Assembly: GCA_030042915.1 (NCBI GenBank)
Contig: JASHYS010000039.1
Location: 1 to 6,406, forward strand
Direction: 5' to 3'
Source of the DNA: Acidobacteriaceae bacterium
GTDB taxonomy: Bacteria; Acidobacteriota; Terriglobia; Terriglobales; Acidobacteriaceae
DNA: 6,406 bases
The first letter of the stretch is position 1; every line of letters begins with the position of its first letter. The notes beneath the pieces were generated by a model. It was not told the DNA's origin. It saw only the letters and a program-made list of their open reading frames with translations, and ran no database searches. The translations under genes and the position numbers were made by a program. Positions 1 through 6,164 of the stretch are shown here, in pieces.

Positions 1-2389
1 GATGCTGCGCGCCGGATCGCTGACCGCCGAGCAGGTGCGCTCGACCATGCTGCGCGAGGCGCGGCTGGCTTCGGCCATTGAGCATCCCAACGTGTGCGCC
101 ATTTACGAAGTGGGCGAAAGCGGCGCCGAGGCGTTTATCGCCATGCAGTTCGTGCCGGGACAGCCGCTTGACAAGCTGATCGAGCGCGGGCCGGCCAGCC
201 TGCAACTGGTTCTTTCGGTCGGCATTCAGATTGCCGACGGCTTGCAGGCAGCGCATGCGCTGGGCATCTTTCACCGCGACTTGAAACCCCAGAACGTGAT
301 GCTGACTGATGGCGGGCTGGTGAAGATACTTGACTTCGGGCTGGCGAGGCGGCTGCCGCTCGACGACGCGCGTTTCGATCCCTCCAAACCCGCCCTGGCT
401 AAGGATGCCTCGGTGGCGGCCACCTACACCGCTCGCGGAGGAACCATCCGTTACATGGCGCCGGAGCAGTTTGTCACCGGGCACTCCAGCGTGCAGTCCG
501 ACGTATGGGCGCTGGGCGTGATTCTTTTCGAGCTGGCTGGCGGGCAACATCCTTTTGTGCGGCCCCACGCGGAGGATTTGCAGGCCATCCGCGCCATTCA
601 ATTTCTCGAACCGTCCGATTTGAGCCAAATCGTGCCTGGAATTTCGCCGGAACTGAAGAGCGTAATCTCGGCGTGCCTGGAAAAGAATCCCGGTGCGCGC
701 ACGGCGTCAGCCGCCGATGTGCGCGAGGGGCTGAAGACGATTATGAAAGCTCTTCGCATCGAGACCGGAATTATTCCCGGCGACATGGCGGCCAACCTGC
801 CGGCAGGCGGTCCGGAAGAGGAGAAGCGGGCCACGGGATTGCTTTCCATGCTGGCGGAGCGATTCCGCGAGTCGGCTGCGGAGCAGAAGACACAGAATTC
901 GCTGGTGGTGCTGCCCTTTGCCAATCTGGGTCCCGTCGAGGCTGCACCTCTTTACGGATACGCCCTGGCCGACGCCATCGGCGCGCGCCTGGCACGAATC
1001 CCCTCGCTCGTGGTGCGGCCTTCAAGCGCGCTCGTGGCGCTACCCCTCGCGCAAATGGATCCGCTGGCCGTCGGCAAAAAGCTATTCGTCTCCTTCGTGC
1101 TGACGGGAAGCTTTGTGCGCTCAGAAAGCGGCTTCGATTTGAACTGGCAACTGCTCGACGTGGGGTCGCAAAGCGTGCGCACAGGCGGATCCATTCGCGT
1201 GGCTTCGCTCGACCTGATCGCCGTGCAAACCGAAATTTCCAACGAGGTGTTTGCCACCTTGCAGGGCATGGGGACTGCGGAGGGGATTGAAACCGCGCGC
1301 GCAGGGCAAGGCGCCGAGGCCGCGCGAGGCGCCGCACGCGGCCAGCCGCGCAATGGCTCGCTTCCCGGTCCGGTGAGCGAAAAGTATCTGCAGGCGCGGG
1401 CGCTGTTGAGCTCGTTCATGGTGCGGACGGGCTCGCGAGCTGACCTTGATCGCGCTCATGTGCTTTTTACCAGCGTGGCCGCGTCGGATCCCGGGTTTGC
1501 ACCGGGATGGACTGGCCTGGGCATTGCGGAGCTGCAGTACACGCGCCACGGATTCGGCGGGCAGATTCATGTGATGCGCGCGCGGCGCGCTTTCGACCAG
1601 GCGCTCAAGCTCGATCCGGCGTCGACGGAGGCCAACCTCTACCGCATTTATATGCTGTTGTCGCGCGGCGAGAAGGAATCGGCGCGGCACGGCATCGCGG
1701 AGCTGCTGGCCGGCGCGGCGAACGACTGGAACATCCACATGGTGGCGGGCCTGGCGCTGCGCGGCGACGGCATGTACGGCGAGGCGCTCGACGCATTCAG
1801 CCGCGCGCTCAAGCTGAACCCGGCCAATGCGGCCATCCTCTACAATCATCGCGCCCGCGTTTACCACTATCAGAACCAGATTGAGCTGGCCGGCGACGAG
1901 CTGGAAAAAGGCCTGGCGCTGGAGCCCCGGCACCCGCTGCTGCGCACCTCGTCGGGCTACCAGCAGATGCGGCTGGGCAATCTCGATGCCGCCATCGTGA
2001 TTCTGGAGGGCGTGATTGCCGACGATCCATCCATGCGCATTGCTGTGCCCACGCTCGCTATCTGTTATGTGCAAACCAGTGCGCGCGACCGGGGCGCCGC
2101 ACTTTTAAAGGACGATACGCTGGCCGCAGCCGAGGCCGATAGCGAGATGGCCTATCGCCTGGCGACGTACTTTGCCGTCGATGGCGATGCCAGCGAAGCT
2201 TTGCACTGGCTGCGTCGCGCCATCTATCTCGGCAACGAGAACTATCCCTGGTTCCAGAAGAATCCCATGTGGAGTAATCTCCGCACCAACGCCGACTTCG
2301 ATCGCATTCTGGAAGATTTGAAGAGGAGTTTCCGCAAGAATCAGAAGACGTGGAAGCGGCTGCTGGAAGAAGTGCCGGCCGCCGATTGA
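1..2389 (+). CDS. Ser/Thr protein kinase with TolB/FlgO-like domain and TPR repeats (5' partial)
   Basis: Cytoplasmic Hanks-type Ser/Thr kinase that should phosphorylate protein targets; its substrate is unknown. The first complete codon is at position 2. The ATG there is not the true start: the visible protein begins near helix C (Glu19 in LREARL), so the glycine-rich loop and ATP-binding lysine lie upstream of the window. Of 795 visible residues, about 1-250 are kinase: HRDLKPQN at 91-98 (catalytic Asp93, Lys95, Asn98), DFG at 111-113, a long Thr-containing activation loop, APE at 153-155 and SDVWALG at 167-172. Residues 300-420 (LVVLPFANLG, later VLTGSF and LIAVQTEI) resemble the TolB/FlgO-like domain found between regulatory domains and TPRs in cyclases and CadC-like proteins. 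Residues 480-680 form several TPRs, for example YGEALDAFSRALKLNPANA at 592-610. I see no membrane helix between kinase and sensor part, unlike PknB. It ends with TGA four bases before the convergent phosphoesterase gene. The kinase assignment is very secure; the middle domain is moderately so. Confidence 0.93.
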   Translation, partial: MLRAGSLTAEQVRSTMLREARLASAIEHPNVCAIYEVGESGAEAFIAMQFVPGQPLDKLIERGPASLQLVLSVGIQIADGLQAAHALGIFHRDLKPQNVMLTDGGLVKILDFGLARRLPLDDARFDPSKPALAKDASVAATYTARGGTIRYMAPEQFVTGHSSVQSDVWALGVILFELAGGQHPFVRPHAEDLQAIRAIQFLEPSDLSQIVPGISPELKSVISACLEKNPGARTASAADVREGLKTIMKALRIETGIIPGDMAANLPAGGPEEEKRATGLLSMLAERFRESAAEQKTQNSLVVLPFANLGPVEAAPLYGYALADAIGARLARIPSLVVRPSSALVALPLAQMDPLAVGKKLFVSFVLTGSFVRSESGFDLNWQLLDVGSQSVRTGGSIRVASLDLIAVQTEISNEVFATLQGMGTAEGIETARAGQGAEAARGAARGQPRNGSLPGPVSEKYLQARALLSSFMVRTGSRADLDRAHVLFTSVAASDPGFAPGWTGLGIAELQYTRHGFGGQIHVMRARRAFDQALKLDPASTEANLYRIYMLLSRGEKESARHGIAELLAGAANDWNIHMVAGLALRGDGMYGEALDAFSRALKLNPANAAILYNHRARVYHYQNQIELAGDELEKGLALEPRHPLLRTSSGYQQMRLGNLDAAIVILEGVIADDPSMRIAVPTLAICYVQTSARDRGAALLKDDTLAAAEADSEMAYRLATYFAVDGDASEALHWLRRAIYLGNENYPWFQKNPMWSNLRTNADFDRILEDLKRSFRKNQKTWKRLLEEVPAAD

Positions 2390-2393
2390 GTTT

Positions 2394-3530
2394 CTATTCG
2401 AAGGTCAAATACACAATCTCCGGGCGCGTGCCCACGCGCATGGGAGGGCCCCATGTTCCCGCGCCAATAGAGGTGTACACCTGGAGCGACCCGAACCGGT
2501 TGAGTCCACTTGTGAAGCGGCCGTACACATTGCGCGTGATCCAGGTGAACGGCAGAAACTGTCCGCCGTGGGTGTGACCGGAAAGCTGCAGGCTGAAGCC
2601 GGCCTGCTCCACGATCGGCAGGCGGGTGGGAGTGTGATTGAGGAGAATCGCCGGCCGGGAGCGGTCGAGGTTGGAACCGTTCGAGCGCAAGCCGTCGAGG
2701 ACGGCCTTCAGGCGCAGCGGCGAAGAGGAATCGTGATAGAACACGCCCGCGATCTCGACGCCGTCCACGGTGACAAGTTCGTTGCCCAGGACGCGGATGC
2801 CGGCTCGCCTGACGGCCTCAAGATAGTGCGTGGGATCGGTGAATTCCTCGTGGTTGCCGGTGGAGAAAAAAATGCCTAAGGGTGGGTTAAGCCGGCTGAG
2901 AGGCGAGATCAGGCGCTCGAGATTGCCCTTGGTGCCATCGAAGAGGTCTCCGGGAAGAAAAACGAGATCCGGCCTGAAGCGCTCGGCCAACACGGCAAGA
3001 CGGCGACAAAAACGGGCGCCATTGATCGGCCCAAGGTGAAGATCGCTGAAGAGCACGGCCCTGCGGCCGCGCCACGATGCGGGCAAATTGGGAAGCTGAA
3101 CGGCGATGCGGCGGATGCGAACCACGCGCGCGTTGAAGAGGCCGTAAATCCCCACCAGAAACGCGGGAATGTAAAACGCGGCGGCAAGCAGGGGGCGGGT
3201 GGCAGCGGGATCGGCGGGGTAATGGACGAGGCGGAGCAAAAACCACGCCATCCATAGCAGGATCGACGTCCAGAAAAAGAAATTCAGAAAGCCGAGCCAG
3301 ACCGCGGCCACCCAGTAAACGGCGCGTACGGCAGCATTGGAGAACCGGAAGGCCAGAAGCGACGCGGGAACAAAGCTGAATGCCAGAATCAGCATCGCCA
3401 GGCGGAAAACGGGGAAAGAGTGGGGAGCAAGACAAGGCCAGAAAGCGATCCAGGTGGCATAAACCAGCCAATGACCGAGAAAAAGAATGATTTGAATGAT
3501 GAAAATTGCGAGGGCCGGCCAGGCTTTCAA
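2394..3530 (-). CDS. Membrane-anchored calcineurin-like metallophosphoesterase (YkuE/YaeI/LpxG type)
   Basis: A 378-residue predicted membrane protein with a C-terminal dinuclear-metal phosphoesterase domain. The N-terminal 135 residues are strongly hydrophobic, with about four to five membrane segments (roughly 5-30, 42-62, 68-88, 85-103, 114-134). The catalytic domain follows at about 155-378 and keeps every metal-ligand motif of the family: SDLHLG (Asp163, His165), GDLFDG (Asp195), GNHEE (Asn226, His227), LNHTP (His299) and SGHTHGGQ (His319, His321). The ending, GAGTWGPPMRVGTRPEI, is typical of YkuE-like proteins. The start is TTG: a GAGGAG sequence lies 8 nt upstream, and in-frame TGA TGA stops lie seven codons upstream with no other start between. 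Relatives hydrolyse phosphodiester or pyrophosphate bonds. Chlamydial LpxG of this family cleaves UDP-2,3-diacylglucosamine in lipid A synthesis, so a lipid or nucleotide-sugar substrate is possible but cannot be read from the sequence. It is convergent with the kinase gene and divergent from hemW. Confidence 0.93.
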   Translation of the reverse strand: MKAWPALAIFIIQIILFLGHWLVYATWIAFWPCLAPHSFPVFRLAMLILAFSFVPASLLAFRFSNAAVRAVYWVAAVWLGFLNFFFWTSILLWMAWFLLRLVHYPADPAATRPLLAAAFYIPAFLVGIYGLFNARVVRIRRIAVQLPNLPASWRGRRAVLFSDLHLGPINGARFCRRLAVLAERFRPDLVFLPGDLFDGTKGNLERLISPLSRLNPPLGIFFSTGNHEEFTDPTHYLEAVRRAGIRVLGNELVTVDGVEIAGVFYHDSSSPLRLKAVLDGLRSNGSNLDRSRPAILLNHTPTRLPIVEQAGFSLQLSGHTHGGQFLPFTWITRNVYGRFTSGLNRFGSLQVYTSIGAGTWGPPMRVGTRPEIVYLTFE

Positions 3531-3618
3531 GAATCGATCTCCTCGCTTTCATCATTGCACGCGCGGAAGCGGGATTCTGCCGCAAGCAGTCTGCCCAAAG
3601 CCGTGCAACAATTCTCTT
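3531..3618. promoter_or_regulatory. Divergent intergenic region between the phosphoesterase gene and hemW
   Basis: These 88 bp must carry the 5' signals of both genes unless transcripts begin inside the neighbouring gene. I find no convincing -35/-10 pair on either strand. The only structure seen is an inverted repeat, TTGCACG at 3555-3561 and CGTGCAA at 3602-3608, separated by 40 bp, with a small GCGG/CCGC pair between the arms (3569-3572 and 3580-3583). Its role is unknown, and a repeat this short may be chance. Confidence 0.35.
3539..3544 (-). promoter_or_regulatory. Shine-Dalgarno sequence that fixes the TTG start of the phosphoesterase
   Basis: The minus strand reads GAGGAG, followed by 8 nt and then TTG at 3530-3528. 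Two in-frame TGA codons at 3549-3554 exclude any longer reading frame, and no ATG, GTG or other TTG lies between them and this start. The non-ATG start is therefore well supported. Confidence 0.8.
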
Positions 3619-4878
3619 ATGAGTGGCGACGTGGCGCATACGCTCGGGATTTACATATCCGTTCCCTTTTGCCGGGCAAAATGCACCTATTGCAACTTTG
3701 CTTCCGGGGTGTATCCGGCGGCCGAGCACGCGCGCTACGTGGAGCGGGTGATCGCGGAGTTGGCAGGAGCAGGGAGCTGGGCCGAGAGCATTGGAGCGGA
3801 ACTTCCGCGGCGTGTGGACACGGTCTATTTGGGCGGGGGAACGCCAACCCTGCTGGAGCCGGATTTGCTGGCGCGGCTATTCGCGGCCATCCGAGCAGAG
3901 TTCGATCTCCAGGACGGCGCCGAGATCACGGTGGAGTGCGCGCCGGGACAGTTGCCCGAGGAGACGCTCGCGGCGATGGCCGAGGCAGGCGTGAATCGCG
4001 TGAGCCTGGGAGTGCAGTCGTTTGTCGAAGCTGAGGCGCGCGCCAGCGGGCGTCTGCACAATCGGGCTGCCGTTGAAACCGATCTGCGGCGGCTGTGCGC
4101 GGCGGGCATCACGAACCTGAGTGTGGATCTGATTGCGGGGCTTCCCGGGCAGACCATGGCGTCGTGGGAGGAATCGCTGCACGCTCTCGTGTTATCGGAC
4201 GTGCCGCACGCCAGTGTCTACATGCTGGAGGTGGATGAGGACTCACGGCTGGGCCGCGAAGTGCTGGCGGGCGGCGCGCGCTACCACGCCGCCCAGGTAC
4301 CGGCAGAGGATGCCATCGCACTGATGTACGAGCGGGCCATCGAGGGGCTCGAAGAGGCGGGCCTGCGCCAGTACGAGATTTCCAACTTCAGCCGGCCGGG
4401 TTTCGAGTCGCAGCACAACCTGCGGTACTGGGAACGCCGGCCCTATCTGGGCGTAGGACTGGACGCGTCGTCGATGCTGGCACTGCGTGCAGCAGCCCTT
4501 GCGACGAACGAGTCGAGAACGGCAGAAATCCTCCGCATGTTGCGCACGACCACGACCGACGACCTCAAGCAATTCCTCGCCGGGACGGGCGCGACCGAAG
4601 CAACGTGGCTGGAGCCGGCGCAGCAGTTTGAGGAGGCGTGGTTTCTGGGCCTGCGCATGAATACAGGCGTCAGCGTAGTTGCGCTGGAGCATGAGTTTGG
4701 CCAGGAGCTGATGGGCCCCGCAATGGCAACCGTCGACCGGCTCATCGCCGACGGGTTGATTACGTTCGATGGCCGGCGCGTGCGGCTTACCGCGCGGGGA
4801 AGGCTGCTCTCCAATGACGTGTTCCAGGAGTTTCTTGAGCCGGAGACAGCGAAGCTCGAATTAAGCCCAAATTTTTGA
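3619..4878 (+). CDS. hemW: HemW, radical-SAM heme chaperone (HemN-like)
   Basis: Predicted cytoplasmic radical-SAM protein of 419 residues. HemW family members bind heme and pass it to respiratory enzymes; they are often misannotated as oxygen-independent coproporphyrinogen III oxidase. The cluster motif PFCRAKCTYCNF gives Cys18, Cys22 and Cys25 for the 4Fe-4S cluster. It ends in CNF, whereas true HemN has a fourth cysteine (CxC), which favours HemW. Other family marks are VYLGGGTPTLL (69-79, SAM-binding region), ITVECAPG (103-110), RVSLGVQSF (127-135), SVDLIAGLPGQT (168-179), QYEISNFSRPG (251-261) and HNLRYW (266-271). The C-terminal HemN_C winged-helix-like part runs from about 335 (EEAWFLGLRMNTGV) to LTARGRLLSNDVFQEFL (390-406). 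The reading frame is open back to 3496, but the ATG at 3619 places the conserved IYISVPFC block where the family has it; no strong Shine-Dalgarno precedes it. The usual GAHS-like segment after HNxxYW reads GLDASSML here. Confidence 0.93.
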   Translation: MSGDVAHTLGIYISVPFCRAKCTYCNFASGVYPAAEHARYVERVIAELAGAGSWAESIGAELPRRVDTVYLGGGTPTLLEPDLLARLFAAIRAEFDLQDGAEITVECAPGQLPEETLAAMAEAGVNRVSLGVQSFVEAEARASGRLHNRAAVETDLRRLCAAGITNLSVDLIAGLPGQTMASWEESLHALVLSDVPHASVYMLEVDEDSRLGREVLAGGARYHAAQVPAEDAIALMYERAIEGLEEAGLRQYEISNFSRPGFESQHNLRYWERRPYLGVGLDASSMLALRAAALATNESRTAEILRMLRTTTTDDLKQFLAGTGATEATWLEPAQQFEEAWFLGLRMNTGVSVVALEHEFGQELMGPAMATVDRLIADGLITFDGRRVRLTARGRLLSNDVFQEFLEPETAKLELSPNF

Positions 4879-4906
4879 TATGGTACGGTTTCAAAGCTTG
4901 CTGGAT

Positions 4907-4991
4907 GACTCAACCGAATGGGCCTTGTAACAAGGGCGCGGCTTCAGCCGGGCCGATAAGACCAACCGAACCACTTTGGGGCTTTAGCCCC
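4907..4991. repeat. Cluster of palindromes with a short direct repeat (REP-like element or transcript-end structure)
   Basis: The convergent gap 4879-5004 has no gene. It contains three hairpins in tandem. The first is CCTTG-TAA-CAAGG at 4923-4935. The second, at 4935-4954, is GGC-G-CGGC-TTCA-GCCG-G-GCC with one G·G mismatch and partly overlaps the first. The third is GGGGC-TTTA-GCCCC at 4978-4991. CAACCGAA occurs at 4911-4918 and again at 4963-4970, flanking the first two hairpins. None is followed by a T-run on either strand, so they are not textbook intrinsic terminators, though they could stall or protect the ends of the converging hemW and GGDEF transcripts. I recall palindromes of this kind recurring between genes in Acidobacteriota; recurrence cannot be shown in this window. 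Confidence 0.55.
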
Positions 4992-5004
4992 TGAGCATTG
5001 CCTC

Positions 5005-5994
5005 CTACCACGCCAATAGCTCGTCGCCCCCGTTCGAGGAAAGAAAGGCGACCGGCGAAGGCGCCGTCCGCGGGGTACTGCCGTAACACTGGATGGACTC
5101 GGGTCCAGTGGCTTTGGCGCATTCCAGTGCTTTCTCGGCCTCGCGCAAAACCACAACCGGCGAGCGGCCACGGCTGACGGCGATGCCGAAGCATGCCGAG
5201 AGCCGCACGGCTTCGTTCGCCACGCGGTAGGCCTTTGAAAAAACCTCGCTGCGCAGGCGTTCGGTAAAGGTCATAGCGTTCGCAGGACTGCAGTTGGGCA
5301 GAGCCACAAGGAATTCGTCCATGCCCGGCCGGCCGAAAACATCGTAGCTGCGCAAAAGGGCGCCGGTGCGCGCGGCCACCCGGCAAAGCAACTCGTCGCA
5401 GGCGTCGACGCCGAGGCGTGAATTCCAATGGCCGAAGTCGTCGATGTCGAAGAGCACGAGCGACATGGCGCCATTGCTGCGCTGCACGCGGTCGGTTTCG
5501 CGAAACAGCACAGCGAGCAGCGCCTCGCGGTTGTAGATGCCGGTCAGCCGGTCGAGCTGGGCGTTGCGCAATGCCACATCGCGGAGCGAATCCAGTTCCA
5601 AGGCCATGCGCTGATTGCGCAACGCCAGATCGAGGCGGAGCTGCCAGTATGACATTTCCGCGGAGCGCAGGATGACGTCGTCGACGGCGCCCTCGGCCAG
5701 ACGGTCAATGCATTCCTGCGTCACGGTGTCGGCGATGAGGACAATGGGGATGCGCGGAGCATCGGTTTGCGCGCGCGCCGCTGAAAGCCACTGGCCCAGA
5801 GGCATTCCCTCGAGGCAACTATCGAGCAGCGTAATTGCGGGTGGATCGGGCCCCGTGACGGAGGCGAGCGCAGCCTGGGCCGAGAGCACGATTTCAACAC
5901 GGACACCGGACGCCAGAAGCAAAGGCTCCATGGCGGCCAGAACAGCCGGATCGGGCGAGGCAAGCAGAAACTTGGATTGAGAGTGAGCGGACAT
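5005..5994 (-). CDS. Receiver-like/GGDEF-domain protein with degenerate signature (GMDEF) and intact I-site
   Basis: A 329-residue cytoplasmic signalling protein of the receiver-GGDEF (PleD-like) type, whose family makes or senses cyclic di-GMP. Residues 8-125 form a receiver-like fold. Phosphoacceptor-type Asp58 (LLDSCLEGM) is kept, but the N-terminal acidic pair is weak (LLASPDP), the usual Thr/Ser of strand 4 is Ala88, and the conserved Lys is Arg110, so normal phosphorylation is doubtful. A short helical linker (125-150) leads to DRLTGIYNREAL (148-159) and the GGDEF domain. This keeps FDIDDF (182-187), the guanine-contact positions Asn191 and Asp200, and the inhibitory RxxD site (Arg215, Asp218) at the normal spacing, but the signature is PGMDEF (223-228). 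The ATG at 5994 has GGGAG 10 nt upstream, and the protein begins with a standard receiver strand; the open frame back to 6210 would overlap mqnD and adds unrelated Arg-rich sequence. It may be an active cyclase, a weak one, or a cyclic di-GMP receptor. Confidence 0.88.
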   Translation of the reverse strand: MSAHSQSKFLLASPDPAVLAAMEPLLLASGVRVEIVLSAQAALASVTGPDPPAITLLDSCLEGMPLGQWLSAARAQTDAPRIPIVLIADTVTQECIDRLAEGAVDDVILRSAEMSYWQLRLDLALRNQRMALELDSLRDVALRNAQLDRLTGIYNREALLAVLFRETDRVQRSNGAMSLVLFDIDDFGHWNSRLGVDACDELLCRVAARTGALLRSYDVFGRPGMDEFLVALPNCSPANAMTFTERLRSEVFSKAYRVANEAVRLSACFGIAVSRGRSPVVVLREAEKALECAKATGPESIQCYGSTPRTAPSPVAFLSSNGGDELLAW

Positions 5995-6000
5995 CCCGAA

Positions 6001-6023
6001 ACATCTCCCGATGGATGTATCGG
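6001..6023 (-). promoter_or_regulatory. Two overlapping hairpins around the GGDEF gene's ribosome binding site
   Basis: On the minus strand, CCGAT (6023-6019) pairs with ATCGG (6012-6008), while ACATC (6018-6014) pairs with GATGT (6005-6001). The two stems interleave and so are probably mutually exclusive. The second would put most of the GGAG Shine-Dalgarno sequence (6008-6005) in its loop and one base in its stem. This could modulate translation, but the 5-bp stems are short and may be coincidence. Confidence 0.3.
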
Positions 6024-6033
6024 CCAAGATTAG

Positions 6034-6053
6034 AAAAAATTCAGGAATGAATC
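6034..6053 (-). terminator. Weak AT-rich hairpin with T-run (possible terminator or attenuator)
   Basis: On the minus strand ATTCA-TTCC-TGAAT (6052-6039) is followed by a run of T down to 6034. The shape is that of an intrinsic terminator reading from mqnD, but the stem is only 5 bp and AT-rich, so it would be weak. It lies just upstream of the GGDEF gene's leader. TAATCT at 6033-6028 might equally be part of a -10 element; no good -35 was found. Confidence 0.25.
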
Positions 6054-6113
6054 GATGATCGTTGAACTGCCCCAATGACCTTCGGGCGAATCCGCCTATG
6101 CCCAAGGTAACGT

Positions 6114-6155
6114 CGAGGCCGAGAGAATCTAATCGTTGATGGACGGCTCGGCTCG
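6114..6155 (-). other. Imperfect inverted repeat just after mqnD
   Basis: CGAGGCCGAG at 6114-6123 can pair with CTCGGCTCG at 6147-6155: nine pairs, one bulged base and a 23-nt loop. It starts about 10 nt past the mqnD stop on the transcribed strand and is followed by no T-run. It could stabilise the mRNA 3' end. The rest of the 170-bp gap between mqnD and the GGDEF gene shows no reading frame with family resemblance. Confidence 0.25.
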
Positions 6156-6164
6156 CGAAGCGGC

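Noticed and set aside
771..1337. A 188-codon Arg- and Pro-rich minus-strand open frame
   Set aside because: The composition is typical of a shadow frame in GC-rich sequence and it overlaps the kinase gene.
1121..2074. A 317-codon open frame on the minus strand, antisense to the kinase gene's TolB-like and TPR region
   Set aside because: It lies wholly under a well-supported plus-strand gene, has no family motif and reads as the codon-bias shadow expected in GC-rich DNA.
3496..3618. A 41-codon N-terminal extension of hemW
   Set aside because: It would overlap the phosphoesterase start, has no family resemblance, and the ATG at 3619 already gives the expected distance to the cysteine motif.
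2887..3729. A 280-codon minus-strand frame overlapping the phosphoesterase and the hemW 5' end
   Set aside because: It is a different frame of the phosphoesterase gene, which has all catalytic motifs; this frame has none.
4978..4991. GGGGC-TTTA-GCCCC as a standard rho-independent terminator
   Set aside because: Neither strand has a T-run after the stem, so it does not meet the usual definition and is listed within the palindrome cluster instead.
5008..5040. GGDEL near the C-terminus of the GGDEF protein, as a second signature
   Set aside because: It lies in the low-complexity tail, outside the domain fold and without the flanking strands, so the match is coincidental.
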